From NCBI RefSeq assembly GCF_946479755.1, contig NZ_CAMLHC010000002.1:434001-498000 (forward strand): a stretch of 64,000 bases of DNA, read 5' to 3'. Origin of the DNA: an uncultured Chitinophaga sp. GTDB taxonomy: Bacteria > Bacteroidota > Bacteroidia > Chitinophagales > Chitinophagaceae. Under the pieces are notes generated by a model. The model did no database searches, had not been told where the DNA came from, and saw only the letters and a list, made by a program, of their open reading frames with translations. This document shows, one piece after another, positions 8,949 to 18,140 of the stretch; position 1 is the stretch's first letter, and the number at the start of each line of letters is the position of its first letter. The position numbers and the translations under genes are program-made.

Positions 8949-8963
8949 TAACAAGATTGTTAC
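8948..8963. promoter_or_regulatory. ArsR operator copy 2
   Basis: This is an exact second copy of the 16-bp inverted repeat. It begins on the last base of the -7 box and covers the expected transcription start. Two copies at one promoter suggest cooperative binding by two dimers. Confidence 0.8.
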
Positions 8964-8968
8964 AAGTT

Positions 8969-9295
8969 ATGGAGACGAGAAGAGATGTATTTCATGCCAT
9001 CGCAGATCCCACCCGGCGCGCCATCCTGCATATGCTCGCTGGTAAAAAGATGAACCTGAACGCCGTGGCCGACGAGTTTAACATCAGCCGCCCGGCCATT
9101 TCCCGGCATATTAAAGTACTCACGGAATGCGGCATGGTAATCATTAAACAGGAAGGAAGGGAACGCTATTGTATCGCCAATCCGGCGCCGCTCAGCGAAG
9201 TAGAAGCATGGATGAAGACCTACAAAGCCTTCTGGGCCGATAGCCTGGACGCGCTGGATGAGTTCCTGAAAAAACAACGTACCCGGAAAAAATAA
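8969..9295 (+). CDS. ArsR-family winged-helix transcriptional repressor
   Basis: The 108-residue protein is a single ArsR winged helix: FHAIADPTRRAILHML at the N-terminus, recognition region LNAVADEFNISRPAISRHIKVL, then the wing. It lacks the ELCVCDL-type cysteines of metal sensors, as is usual for the ArsR members paired with SRPBCC proteins. The frame is open from a GTG at 8894, but that start would place the promoter and operators inside the gene, so the ATG at 8969 is chosen. It is followed 10 bp later by the SRPBCC gene and probably represses both through the two flanking palindromes. Confidence 0.9.
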   Translation: METRRDVFHAIADPTRRAILHMLAGKKMNLNAVADEFNISRPAISRHIKVLTECGMVIIKQEGRERYCIANPAPLSEVEAWMKTYKAFWADSLDALDEFLKKQRTRKK

Positions 9296-9305
9296 GCTTA
9301 ACCAT

Positions 9306-9770
9306 ATGAAAAAAATAACCGATCAACGTGTTTTTGTTCAGGTGGAAAAGGCTTTTGACGAGCCTGCTGAAACTATTTTCGACGCCTGGCTGGACACAGA
9401 CATGCTAAGCCACTGGATGTTCGGCCCCGCAGTGCGCAACGAGGAAGTACTGAACCTCACCAACGATCCACGCCCCGGCGGCCGGTTCAGTTTCCAGGTG
9501 AGAAGAGATAAGGAAATCCTTAACCACATCGGGGCTTACCTGGAAATTAACCGCCCCTCGCTGCTGGTATTTACATGGGGCGTAGATATAGAACCGGGAG
9601 ATGAAAGTGTGGTCACCATCCGCATCACACCCTCCGCCACGGGCTGCGTATTACTGCTGGAACACGACATGGACATCAAATGGTCAGCATACGCAGACCG
9701 CACCGAAGAAGGATGGACTTATATGATTGGGTTGCTGCATAACTATCTGCAGCGGCAACGGAATAAGTAA
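9306..9770 (+). CDS. SRPBCC (AHSA1-like) domain protein
   Basis: The 154-residue protein has the helix-grip START fold signature of AHSA1 members: VEKAFDEPAETIFDAWLDTDMLSHWM, PRPGGRFSF, and the late EHDMDIKW and EEGWTYMIGLLHNYL regions. These domains have a deep hydrophobic pocket. The genes are commonly paired with ArsR regulators, as here, and the ligand is normally unknown. It is the last gene of the bicistron and is followed by a 12-bp perfect stem. Confidence 0.85.
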   Translation: MKKITDQRVFVQVEKAFDEPAETIFDAWLDTDMLSHWMFGPAVRNEEVLNLTNDPRPGGRFSFQVRRDKEILNHIGAYLEINRPSLLVFTWGVDIEPGDESVVTIRITPSATGCVLLLEHDMDIKWSAYADRTEEGWTYMIGLLHNYLQRQRNK

Positions 9771-9777
9771 CCCGGTA

Positions 9778-9809
9778 TTTGATCCCCGGACGTGAGCCCG
9801 GGGATCAAA
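9778..9809. terminator. Perfect 12-bp stem between convergent genes
   Basis: TTTGATCCCCGG at 9778-9789 pairs fully with CCGGGGATCAAA at 9798-9809 around an eight-base loop. It lies between the SRPBCC gene and the convergent beta-helix gene. Neither strand has a good U-tract, so termination is inferred from position and stem strength only. Confidence 0.6.
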
Positions 9810-9852
9810 TGGAATAGGGACCGATATTAGCGGACGATGATTAAATTTCCGG

Positions 9853-11955
9853 CTACGGAATCACTACCACGTTCGTGGAAATGGTTTGTTGTATCACCGC
9901 GGTCAACGGCCGGGTTTCCCCTGTGAAATTATTCTGACGGATAGTGCAGCTGTCCGTTGTATTGAGATAGATACCGTAATGTGCGCCGGGCTGAATAAAT
10001 CCGCTGACATTACTGGTAAAAATATTGTTTCCCACCCTGCTGCCCGTGGCATTAAACAGCGTGATGCCATGCTGCGCGAAGTTCTCCACTTTGTTATCAT
10101 CGATGATAATGCCGTTGTGCGGCCGCGTAGGCGCAATAGCATCCACATAACGGCTGCCCTGCAGCACGATCTTCTTAAATTTCACCGTGATAGCGCCTTC
10201 ATCCACCCCAAGGTTATCATAAGCGCAATCGCGGATGTGATTACGCAGGATATTCACCTTACTGCTATACAAACCGTTGAGCCATTGTGCGGCCTCGTTG
10301 TACAACGCTACCGCCGGAGAAGAGCAGTTGTACAGCCGGTTGCTGTCCACCGCACCGTTGGCGGAACGGAGGATCACGCCGCGGCCACGCACGGTGAACT
10401 GGTTGTTATACACATAAAACTGTTCATTGCGCCGGGTGCTGTTGTACAGTTGCGCGTTCTGCTGCTGGTCAGACAGGTTCACGTCTGTGATGGCGGCATA
10501 GCTGCTGTCTGCAATAGCGGGCGTGAACTGTACCGTAAAAGTACCCTGACCGGTATTCGGCTGTACACTGGTGACGGTGAAGTTTTGGGAGATGACATTC
10601 CCGGTTTTGGGAATATAGATATCGAAGCGGTCACCGGTTTTAAAGTTCATAAAATCGCTTTTTACCGTGAGGCTGTTGGTGGCATTTTTAGCGGTGATCA
10701 CCATGCCTTTGTTATAGAGCGCTACGCCATCGTCGCCGTTGCCGGTGAAAGTAGCGTTTTCCACCCACGGGCCGATGGTATTGCCGCGGCAATGTACTCC
10801 GTCAGCATTGGCAGACACAAAGCGGGTGCTGTCTTTTAAGGCGGAATGGCAATTGAGCACTTTCATATCGCCACCGTCGAAGGCATAGTAGCATCCCATC
10901 GGGCTGGCGTAGTTGGTGATGTCGCTGAACGTAAGGTCCGTGCAATTGGTGGTGCTGATAAACGAGCCCATATTGGTGCGGCACAGGATAGTGAGGATAT
11001 CGCCTGCGGCGAAATATTTACCGGAGGTAGAGCCGGGATGCACGATGTTGTATTCTGCAGGATTGGTGCCGGCGATATACGTAGCGTCACCGGGAACCAG
11101 CCCGAAAGCATTGCCTACGCCGGGTTTTACGGCGCCGGGGTGCGCGGGGTCCAGCAGGTAGGCCCATGACCAGTGCGTGGTAAAGGACGGGTTGTTGGTG
11201 ATGGCAGGGTAGTAGGGCGATGTTTGTCCCGCTACGCTGCGCAGCCTCGCCCGGATATTGAGCGTGTTGGGATTGCTGTTATCCACCTGTATCACGTCCA
11301 GGAGGGAGTGAGGCAGCGGGTCCCAGTCCACCGTAAAACCTTTTACCGTGATACGGTTGGAGTTGCGGAAGTTAAGAAATCCGGTCTCCGGGTGGTTCAT
11401 CACCGTAACGGCCGACTGGTTGCCGTCGATGATCAGGTCATTGACGCCGGTGTAGGTGAACATAAAGCTGCCGGCAGTGCCCGGATCGAGGGCGTAATGG
11501 CCGTTGGCCGCAAACCGCACCACGGCCGGCGTATGTTTAACGGCGGTGTCCAGAATGGCTTTCACCTGGGCGTAGGTGCTGTTGTCCGGTACCGTGTATA
11601 CGTTGGCGGGAGTGGCGATGGTGTAGCTGAAACGGGCAGACCAGGCGCTGCTGTTGCCGGCGGTGTCAACGGTTTTTACCCGCCAGTACAATTTTCCGGC
11701 CGGCAGCGGGTTGAGTGGTACGTAACGGGTAACGGGCAGGCCTGCACGTTGTGCCAGGATGTTGGTAAAACCGGTATCGGCGGAAATCATGACGTGGTAA
11801 CTGCCTGCGCCGGGCACGGCGCTCCAGGTAAAGCCGGGATGGGTCATATAGCCGGTACCGTTATTGAGCGGTGCAGCCGGTACAGGGGCGGTTTGCGCGG
11901 ACAGGGACAGGGTGCCAACAAACAACAGGGCGAAAAACATACTGATCTTTTTCAT
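9853..11955 (-). CDS. Secreted right-handed parallel beta-helix protein with N-terminal FN3-like domain
   Basis: The 700-residue protein begins with a clear signal peptide (ending SLSAQ). An FN3-like domain follows at about residues 25-115 (FTWSAVPGAGSYHVMIS, YWRVKTVDTAGNSSAWS). The rest is a right-handed beta-helix with repeated turns such as NDLIIDGNQS, NRITVKGFTVDW, NCTDLTFSDITN and NNKVENFAQHGITLFN. The fold is typical of pectinases, polysaccharide lyases and GH110-type galactosidases; I cannot assign a family. It has its own promoter with a LacI-type double operator upstream (12053-12083), which ties it to the PUL on the other strand. Confidence 0.8.
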   Translation of the reverse strand: MKKISMFFALLFVGTLSLSAQTAPVPAAPLNNGTGYMTHPGFTWSAVPGAGSYHVMISADTGFTNILAQRAGLPVTRYVPLNPLPAGKLYWRVKTVDTAGNSSAWSARFSYTIATPANVYTVPDNSTYAQVKAILDTAVKHTPAVVRFAANGHYALDPGTAGSFMFTYTGVNDLIIDGNQSAVTVMNHPETGFLNFRNSNRITVKGFTVDWDPLPHSLLDVIQVDNSNPNTLNIRARLRSVAGQTSPYYPAITNNPSFTTHWSWAYLLDPAHPGAVKPGVGNAFGLVPGDATYIAGTNPAEYNIVHPGSTSGKYFAAGDILTILCRTNMGSFISTTNCTDLTFSDITNYASPMGCYYAFDGGDMKVLNCHSALKDSTRFVSANADGVHCRGNTIGPWVENATFTGNGDDGVALYNKGMVITAKNATNSLTVKSDFMNFKTGDRFDIYIPKTGNVISQNFTVTSVQPNTGQGTFTVQFTPAIADSSYAAITDVNLSDQQQNAQLYNSTRRNEQFYVYNNQFTVRGRGVILRSANGAVDSNRLYNCSSPAVALYNEAAQWLNGLYSSKVNILRNHIRDCAYDNLGVDEGAITVKFKKIVLQGSRYVDAIAPTRPHNGIIIDDNKVENFAQHGITLFNATGSRVGNNIFTSNVSGFIQPGAHYGIYLNTTDSCTIRQNNFTGETRPLTAVIQQTISTNVVVIP

Positions 11956-11997
11956 ACGTGAATTTTTTGGTGAGCAGTTGACAAGGTCATATCACCT

Positions 11998-12029
11998 CAA
12001 AGATTCTTTCCCAAACCCACACCCGCAAA
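11998..12029 (-). promoter_or_regulatory. Predicted promoter of the beta-helix gene
   Basis: Read on the minus strand, TTTG (12029-12026), a 20-bp spacer and AATCTTTG (12005-11998) form a near-consensus Bacteroidota promoter. The regulator site at 12053-12083 ends 47 bp before the -7 box. Confidence 0.6.
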
Positions 12030-12052
12030 AATTACACGACGTTTTTCGCTGT

Positions 12053-12083
12053 GGGAACATTCCCGTAAAAAGGGAATGTTCCC
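12053..12083. promoter_or_regulatory. LacI-type double operator A (beta-helix gene)
   Basis: GGGAACATTCCC (12053-12064) and its reverse complement GGGAATGTTCCC (12072-12083) are separated by 7 bp. Each 12-mer is itself GGGAA-nn-TTCCC. The flanks extend the symmetry to a 16-bp arm on each side. Identical architecture occurs at 13162-13192 and 24802-24832. Confidence 0.85.
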
Positions 12084-12100
12084 ACAGAAAAAATCCGGGA

Positions 12101-13114
12101 TCAGCTGGATTCCCGGACGATCAGGTCGGTCTTGAGTACGCGGATAATGCTTTTCCAGTCGGCCACATCGCGGTTGATCTGATCGAGTAACAGCTGCGCC
12201 GCTGTTCTGCCGATTTCTTTTACCGGTTGCGCTACCGTCGTGAGCGACGGATGTATCAGTCCCGATGCAAAGTCATTACTGAAGCCTACCACGGCAATAT
12301 CTTCCGGTACCCGCAGCCCTTTCTTTTTAATCACCTGGATAATTTCAATAGCGGTAGGATCGCTGATGGCAAAGATAGCATCCGGCGGCTGGGGGAGGCT
12401 GAGGAGGTGCGTCACGTAGATGTGCACCATGTCGGTGTTGAGGTCATAAGGAATGACCAGGCTTTCATCGTAGGGCACGTTGTGTTTCTTCAGGGCCGCC
12501 TTATAGCCGTTCAGCCTTTTTTCGCTGATACGCAGCGAAGTGGGGCCGGACAGGTGCGCGATCCGCTTTCTGCCTCTTTCCAGCAGGTGGCTCACCGCCT
12601 TGTAGGCGCCTTCAAAATCGTCCACGATAACTTTAGGCACGTCCATATCATCACACACCCGGTTGAAAAAAACGATGGGAATACCTTTGCGCTGGAAGAT
12701 CTTCAGGTGGTCGAAATTCCGCGTCTCTTTACTCAGCGATACCAGGATACCGTCTACCTGGTTGGCCAGCATCACCTTCGTGTTGGCCACTTCGGTTTCG
12801 TAACTCTCGTTGGACTGGCAGATGACGGTATTGTAGCCCGCCTTGCTGGCCACTTCCTGCGCGCCGATGGTCACATTGGGAAAGTAGGAGCTGGTGAATT
12901 CCGGAACAATAATACCGATGGTATTGGTTTTCCGGGTGATAAGGCTGATGGCCAGCATGTTGCGCTGGTAGTCCATTTTCTCCGCCAGCTCCAGCACCGC
13001 CTGGCGGGTGTCTTCTTTCACGCTGGGATGGCCTGTCAGCGCCCGGGAGACAGTGGATTTGGAAAGATTCAGCGCTTTGGCGATGTCAACGATGGTCACC
13101 TGATGTCGTTTCAT
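12101..13114 (-). CDS. LacI-family transcriptional regulator of the polysaccharide locus
   Basis: The 337-residue protein has the LacI helix-turn-helix at the N-terminus (VTIVDIAKALNLSKSTVSRALTGHPSV) followed by the hinge helix. The periplasmic-binding-protein-like sensor domain has typical landmarks: NTIGIIVPEFTSSYFPN, DGILVSLSKE, FFNRVCDD, IAHLSGP, PDAIFAISDPTAIEI and VVGFSNDFASGLIHPSLTTV. It should sense a sugar from the target glycan. It is divergent from susC. The shared site at 13162-13192 lies upstream of susC but would overlap the predicted -33 region of this gene, so autorepression is plausible. Confidence 0.9.
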   Translation of the reverse strand: MKRHQVTIVDIAKALNLSKSTVSRALTGHPSVKEDTRQAVLELAEKMDYQRNMLAISLITRKTNTIGIIVPEFTSSYFPNVTIGAQEVASKAGYNTVICQSNESYETEVANTKVMLANQVDGILVSLSKETRNFDHLKIFQRKGIPIVFFNRVCDDMDVPKVIVDDFEGAYKAVSHLLERGRKRIAHLSGPTSLRISEKRLNGYKAALKKHNVPYDESLVIPYDLNTDMVHIYVTHLLSLPQPPDAIFAISDPTAIEIIQVIKKKGLRVPEDIAVVGFSNDFASGLIHPSLTTVAQPVKEIGRTAAQLLLDQINRDVADWKSIIRVLKTDLIVRESS

Positions 13115-13161
13115 AGCTCTCAGTTATATAACGCCAAAGAAACAAAATAACCTTGAAAATT

Positions 13162-13192
13162 GGGAACATTCCCATAAATTGGGAATGTTCCC
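13162..13192. promoter_or_regulatory. LacI-type double operator B (lacI/susC intergenic)
   Basis: GGGAACATTCCC (13162-13173), 7 bp, GGGAATGTTCCC (13181-13192). It has the same geometry as sites A and C. It ends 46 bp before the susC -7 box. On the other strand it lies 19 bp before a -7-like TTTCTTTG (13142-13135) of the regulator gene. Confidence 0.85.
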
Positions 13193-13238
13193 AATAGAAA
13201 TGCAGGCCATTTTTGTAGCATCTGTGCCCGTTAGTTTA

Positions 13239-13246
13239 CATCTTTG
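13239..13246 (+). promoter_or_regulatory. Predicted -7 element of the susC operon
   Basis: CATCTTTG resembles TAnnTTTG in its conserved TTTG half. It is 132 bp before the susC ATG, which leaves a long leader. A TTTTG at 13211-13215 could be the -33 element but is about 23 bp away, slightly long. The main support is the same operator-to-box distance as at the two other sites. Confidence 0.5.
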
Positions 13247-13275
13247 GAATAACAAATTCACACGTATGGAAAACA

Positions 13276-13287
13276 GTTGTCGACAAC
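13276..13287. promoter_or_regulatory. 12-bp perfect palindrome in the susC leader
   Basis: GTTGTCGACAAC is perfectly self-complementary and lies about 30 bp after the predicted -7 box. An 8-codon ORF (MENSCRQL, ATG at 13265) spans it. It could be a second regulator site or chance; no other copy was noticed in the window. Confidence 0.4.
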
Positions 13288-13377
13288 TTTAGCATGGCAA
13301 GCTATACCTGAACATTTCCACGGCGCCACTTCCCGATCGGAGCAGAAAAACTAGTCATTAAAAAAACAGCAAGGGGA

Positions 13378-16300
13378 ATGCAAAAAAAGATTTTCACGTT
13401 AACGGGGTATTGGCTACTCCCGTTTTTTATCATCTGCATATGGATGAACGCGACCGCACAGCAACCAATCCCGACGGTGACGGGCAAAATCACCGAAGCC
13501 TCCGGCACACCACTGCCTGGCGTGACCGTCCGCGTCAAAGGAGGCAACGTATCAGCCATCACCAACGACGAAGGGGTGTACAACATTAAGGTGAACACCG
13601 TGCCTGGCACCGTTCTTCTCTACTCCTATGTAGGTTATGTGAGCCGCGAAGTAAAACTCACGGCCGGCAGAACCGTCTACAACATCACCCTGGAATCTTC
13701 GGTGAAAGGGCTCAATGATGTGGTGGTGATCGGCTACGGGACCGTAAAACGGAAAGACCTCACCGGCGCCGTCGGTGAAGTGAAAATGGCGGACATGGCG
13801 AAAGCGCCCGTGCCTTCCTTTGAGGAAGCCCTCGGCGGCCGTGTGGCAGGGGTACAGGTTTCGGCCAGCGACGGACAACCCGGTGCTGCGCTCAATATCG
13901 TTATCCGGGGTAACAACTCCGTCACACAGGAAAACTCACCCCTTTATGTGGTGGACGGTTTCCCGATGGAAAACCCCTCCAACAACATCTTTAACCCGGA
14001 AGAAATCGCCTCCATCGAAGTGCTGAAAGACGCTTCGGCTACCGCTATCTACGGCGCCCGCGGAGCCAACGGCGTCATCCTCATCACCACCAAAAAAGGG
14101 AAAACAGGCGGCCCGGTGATCGCCTACCAGACCTGGATGGGCTTCCAGCAGAACCTGAAGAAACAAAAGATGATGGACCCGTACGAGTTCGTGAAATTCC
14201 AACTGGAGCAAAACAGCACCCTCTACACACCCATCTACCTGAAAAATGGCAAAACACTGGAAGACTACCGCCATGTAAAAGGCGTGGACTGGCAGGACCA
14301 GGTGCTGCGCAATGCTTTCATGCAAAACCACAGCCTGTCTATGAGAGGCGGCAACGATAAAACGAAGTATGCCCTGTCCGGTTCCCTGCTGGACCAGGAC
14401 GGTATCATTATCAACAGCGGATTTAAACGGTACCAGGGCCGCCTGGTGCTGGACCAGCAGGTGAGCAGCAAAATAAAAGCAGGCATCAACCTCAACTACA
14501 CCGCCACTAAAACATACGGCGCCTTCGCTTCCACCACCACTACCGGCCCCACCTCCAGCCTCATGTACAGCGTATGGGGCTATCGCCCGGTAACCGGTGA
14601 CTCTACCAACGGCGGTTCCCTCATCGATGAACCGTTTGACCCGGATGTGGACCCGCTGAGCGAATACCGCATGAATCCTATTATCTCCAACCGCAACGAA
14701 TACAACCCCGCGTTTAACAATACCCTCATCGGCAACGCCTATGTGGAATACAAACCAGCCCGGTACTTTACCCTGCGTGTCACCGGCGGTATCACGCGCG
14801 AGGCTGTACGAAAAGAGATTTTCAACAATTCCAATACCCGGCTGGGCAATCCGAAAAGCAGCGCGCTGGGCGTCAACGGCTCCGTGAGCAATGCGGAACG
14901 TAATAGCTGGCTCAATGAAAATACCCTCACCTACGCCCGCGTGTTTAACAAAGACCATAACCTGAACGTGATGGGCGGCCTGAGCATGCAGAAAACGCAG
15001 ACCTACAGTTATGGTTTTACCGCTTCACAGGTACCCAACGAATCACTGGGCATGAGCGGGCTGGATGAAGGCATCATCACTACCGCGCCTACCGCCCGCT
15101 CGGCCAATACGCTGATGTCTTTCCTGGGAAGGGTGAACTACGGCTACAAATCCCGCTACCTGCTCACGCTCTCCTTCAGGGCGGACGGTTCTTCCAAGTT
15201 CCCGGTCAACAACCGCTGGGCTTATTTCCCCTCCGGCGCACTGGCCTGGCGTATCATCGAAGAGCCGTTCATGAAAGATGTCAACTTCCTTTCCGACGCC
15301 AAAGTGCGTGTAGGCTACGGTACCACGGGCAACAACCGCGTGCCTGATTTTGCCTACCTCACCGCGTTGCAGCTGTTCCCCTATTCCGGTTATCCTTTCG
15401 GTAATTCACCGGCACAGGGCATCGTGCCCAATAACCTGGGATACCCGGACCTGAAGTGGGAAACTACCTCACAAACGGATATAGGCATCGACGTTGGCTT
15501 CCTGAAAAACAGGATCACCCTATCGGCCGATTACTATAAAAAGAATACGCGTGACCTGCTGTTGAACGCCACCCTGGCGCCATCTTCCGGTTATCTCAGC
15601 GGTATCCGCAATATTGGCAAGGTGTCTAATGAAGGGTTGGAGATCACGATCAATACCAATAATATTCAACGGAAGAACTTTACCTGGTCCACCGGTTTCA
15701 ATATTTCTTTTAACCGTAATAAAGTATTGCAACTCAACGAAGGCGAGGCCAGTTACGCTTCCCGCATCACCTGGGGCAACTTCAACAACGCCTATCCGTA
15801 TATCGCTATTCCCGGTCACCCGATCTCCCTGTTCTATGGTTTTCTGTTTGACGGAATTTACCAGTATGGTGATTTCAACCAGCTCGGCGACGGTTCCTAT
15901 GTGTTGAAGAACAATGTGCCGAACAATGGTAATCCGGCCAGCAGCATTCAGCCCGGCCACATCAAATTCAGGGACATCAATGGTGACGGTAAGGTGGACA
16001 ACAACGACCTGACCATCATCGGTAACCCCAACCCGAAACACATCGGCGGGCTGTCCAATAATTTCACGTACGGCAATTTCGACCTGAACGTTTTCCTGCA
16101 ATGGAGCTACGGCAATTACCTGCTGAACGCCAACCGTATTGAATTTGAAAACGGTGATGTGACCCGCAATTTCCTGAACATGTTTGCCTCCTATGCCGAC
16201 AGATGGACATCGGATAATCCCAGCAACAGCCTGTACAAAGTAGGCGGACAAGGGCCGCTGGTGTATTCTTCCCGTACGATAGAAGATGGTTCTTACCTGC

Positions 16301-16530
16301 GCCTGAAGACTGTCGCTCTCGGCTATACGTTGCCCGCGAAGACGCTCAAAGCGGCGAAGATAAAATCGCTCCGCGTGTATGCTTCCGCGCAGAACCTACT
16401 CACCTGGACCAACTACTCCGGGCTTGATCCGGAAGTGTCCGTGCGGCATTCCGCGCTTACGCCGGGATTTGACTGGTCGGCCTATCCCAAGGCACGCACC
16501 ATCACTTTCGGATTGGACGTAACCTTTTAA
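13378..16530 (+). CDS. SusC-like TonB-linked outer-membrane transporter (PUL)
   Basis: The 1050-residue protein has a signal segment, a carboxypeptidase-regulatory-like domain (PTVTGKITEASGTPLPGVTVRVKG), and a TonB-box region around LNDVVVIGYGTVKRKDLTGAV. A plug domain follows (IVIRGNNSVTQENSPLYVVDGFPM, EVLKDASATAIYGARGANGVILITTKKGK) and then a large beta-barrel ending GLDVTF. SusC proteins import oligosaccharides under the lid of SusD. It is the first gene of the plus-strand PUL operon, whose members overlap or nearly touch from here to 24762. Confidence 0.95.
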   Translation: MQKKIFTLTGYWLLPFFIICIWMNATAQQPIPTVTGKITEASGTPLPGVTVRVKGGNVSAITNDEGVYNIKVNTVPGTVLLYSYVGYVSREVKLTAGRTVYNITLESSVKGLNDVVVIGYGTVKRKDLTGAVGEVKMADMAKAPVPSFEEALGGRVAGVQVSASDGQPGAALNIVIRGNNSVTQENSPLYVVDGFPMENPSNNIFNPEEIASIEVLKDASATAIYGARGANGVILITTKKGKTGGPVIAYQTWMGFQQNLKKQKMMDPYEFVKFQLEQNSTLYTPIYLKNGKTLEDYRHVKGVDWQDQVLRNAFMQNHSLSMRGGNDKTKYALSGSLLDQDGIIINSGFKRYQGRLVLDQQVSSKIKAGINLNYTATKTYGAFASTTTTGPTSSLMYSVWGYRPVTGDSTNGGSLIDEPFDPDVDPLSEYRMNPIISNRNEYNPAFNNTLIGNAYVEYKPARYFTLRVTGGITREAVRKEIFNNSNTRLGNPKSSALGVNGSVSNAERNSWLNENTLTYARVFNKDHNLNVMGGLSMQKTQTYSYGFTASQVPNESLGMSGLDEGIITTAPTARSANTLMSFLGRVNYGYKSRYLLTLSFRADGSSKFPVNNRWAYFPSGALAWRIIEEPFMKDVNFLSDAKVRVGYGTTGNNRVPDFAYLTALQLFPYSGYPFGNSPAQGIVPNNLGYPDLKWETTSQTDIGIDVGFLKNRITLSADYYKKNTRDLLLNATLAPSSGYLSGIRNIGKVSNEGLEITINTNNIQRKNFTWSTGFNISFNRNKVLQLNEGEASYASRITWGNFNNAYPYIAIPGHPISLFYGFLFDGIYQYGDFNQLGDGSYVLKNNVPNNGNPASSIQPGHIKFRDINGDGKVDNNDLTIIGNPNPKHIGGLSNNFTYGNFDLNVFLQWSYGNYLLNANRIEFENGDVTRNFLNMFASYADRWTSDNPSNSLYKVGGQGPLVYSSRTIEDGSYLRLKTVALGYTLPAKTLKAAKIKSLRVYASAQNLLTWTNYSGLDPEVSVRHSALTPGFDWSAYPKARTITFGLDVTF

Positions 16531-16550
16531 TGACCTTAAAAGCTGTGAAA

Positions 16551-18137
16551 ATGAAATCAGGCATTATCAAAACATATATCGTGATCTCCTGTGTGCTGGC
16601 AGGTTCCCTGTTCAGCGCCTGTAATAAGTTCCTGGACACGAAACCGGAAGACTTTGTGACGCCGGAGAATTATTTCAATACCGAAGCGGACCTGGACAGG
16701 GCGCTGAACGGTGTCTATAACCGGTTGATCGATAACTGGGGCAGGATGTATTCCCGCGGCTTGTACAGTTACCTGAACATCAGCGATGAGTTTTTTTACA
16801 AGAACGTGTCTGTGAATAACCTCCGCGTACTGGACTTCGACGCCGGTCAGCTGGACGTGGGCAAGCTGTGGGAAGTGGCCTATCAGGGTATCGACCGCGC
16901 TAACCTGTTGCTCGAAAATGTGAACAAACCGAAGATGGACGAGACCAAACGGAACGCCATCAAAGGGCAGGCGCTTTTTCTGCGGGCGTATTTTTATTTT
17001 GTGCTGGTAGATAATTATGGCGGGGTACCATTAAAGTTGTCGTCTACCACTTCGCCTACAGCGCCCAATCTGCCGCGTTCTTCCGTGGCACAGGTGTACG
17101 CCGCTATCGTGGAAGATATGAAAGCGGCGGAACCGCTGGTAAGCGATATCAGCGCTTATACGAACAATGAGCGTGTAACCACCACCGTGGTACAGGCCAT
17201 GCTGGCGAGGGTATATCTTACCATGGCCGGAGAACCGCTGAAGGATGTATCAAAATATACCGATGCGCTGTCTTACGCGGATAAGGTGATTAATTCAGGT
17301 AAACATTCTTTGAATCTTTCATACAGCAATATTTTCATCAATCATTCCAAGGATGTCAACGAGGCGCAGGAGTGCCTCTGGGAGATAGGGATGTACGGTA
17401 ACCAGCAGGGCACGGCCCAGCTGGCCGGGGGCGTAGGGATAGAGAACGGCGTGGAATGCCCCGATGATAATATCGGTTATTCCGGTGGCGCGGTGCATCC
17501 TACGGCCAGGCTGTTTAACCTCTTCGAAGCAGCGGACCAGCGCCGCGATTGGGCGATTGCGCCCTACCGGTACGTTAACGCCGGTGGAACGATCACCAAA
17601 ACGGCTTTTACGCCGGCGCAGGTGTATGAACGGACAGCGGGTAAATGGCGCCGTGAATACGAAACGCAGGTGCCTAAGAACCGTTTGTACAATTCTACCA
17701 ACTTTCCCGTGGTCCGTTATGCCGACGTACTGCTCATGAAGGCGGAAGCGGAGAACGCCCTGAACGGGCCGGTGCCTGCAGCTTATGAAGCAATCAACCA
17801 GGTGAGAAGGAGAGGGTATGGTAAACCCATTCATGCCGCTGATCCCGCGGTAGACCTGCCGGCAGGGCTGGGCAGCGCTGACTTCCTGTCGCATTTACAG
17901 GATGAAAGAGCACGCGAACTTTGTTTTGAAGGCATGCGCAAACATGACCTGGTTCGTTGGGGCCTATACGTGAGTAAAATGCAGTCACTGGCAACGGAGG
18001 TGAACAGCACGGCGCCGGCTGCCTGGAAATACGCCGGCAGCGCGGCAAAGAACACCACCGCCCGTAATGTGCTGTTTCCTATCCCCAACACGGAGATCAC
18101 TATTAACCGTTTGATCACTCAAAATCCCGGCTGGTAA
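16551..18137 (+). CDS. SusD-like glycan-binding outer-membrane lipoprotein (PUL)
   Basis: This is a RagB/SusD-type lipoprotein of 528 residues with TPR-like helices. The frame is open from an ATG at 16530 that overlaps the susC stop, but the ATG at 16551 gives a good lipoprotein signal, MKSGIIKTYIVISCVLAGSL ending FSAC, so it is preferred. Conserved features include FLDTKPEDFVTPENYF, NRLIDNWGRM, GQALFLRAYFYFVLVDNYGGVPL and the C-terminal ERARELCFEGMRKHDLVRW. It pairs with the preceding SusC to capture the locus substrate at the cell surface. Confidence 0.95.
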   Translation: MKSGIIKTYIVISCVLAGSLFSACNKFLDTKPEDFVTPENYFNTEADLDRALNGVYNRLIDNWGRMYSRGLYSYLNISDEFFYKNVSVNNLRVLDFDAGQLDVGKLWEVAYQGIDRANLLLENVNKPKMDETKRNAIKGQALFLRAYFYFVLVDNYGGVPLKLSSTTSPTAPNLPRSSVAQVYAAIVEDMKAAEPLVSDISAYTNNERVTTTVVQAMLARVYLTMAGEPLKDVSKYTDALSYADKVINSGKHSLNLSYSNIFINHSKDVNEAQECLWEIGMYGNQQGTAQLAGGVGIENGVECPDDNIGYSGGAVHPTARLFNLFEAADQRRDWAIAPYRYVNAGGTITKTAFTPAQVYERTAGKWRREYETQVPKNRLYNSTNFPVVRYADVLLMKAEAENALNGPVPAAYEAINQVRRRGYGKPIHAADPAVDLPAGLGSADFLSHLQDERARELCFEGMRKHDLVRWGLYVSKMQSLATEVNSTAPAAWKYAGSAAKNTTARNVLFPIPNTEITINRLITQNPGW

Positions 18138-18140
18138 AAA

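Noticed and set aside
8894..8968. GTG-initiated N-terminal extension of the ArsR protein
   Set aside because: It would place the consensus promoter and both operators inside the coding sequence; the ATG at 8969 gives the normal family start.
12048..12088. Hairpin reading of operator A as a terminator of the LacI gene
   Set aside because: No U-tract follows on the minus strand, and the same sequence recurs at two sites that are not at gene ends.
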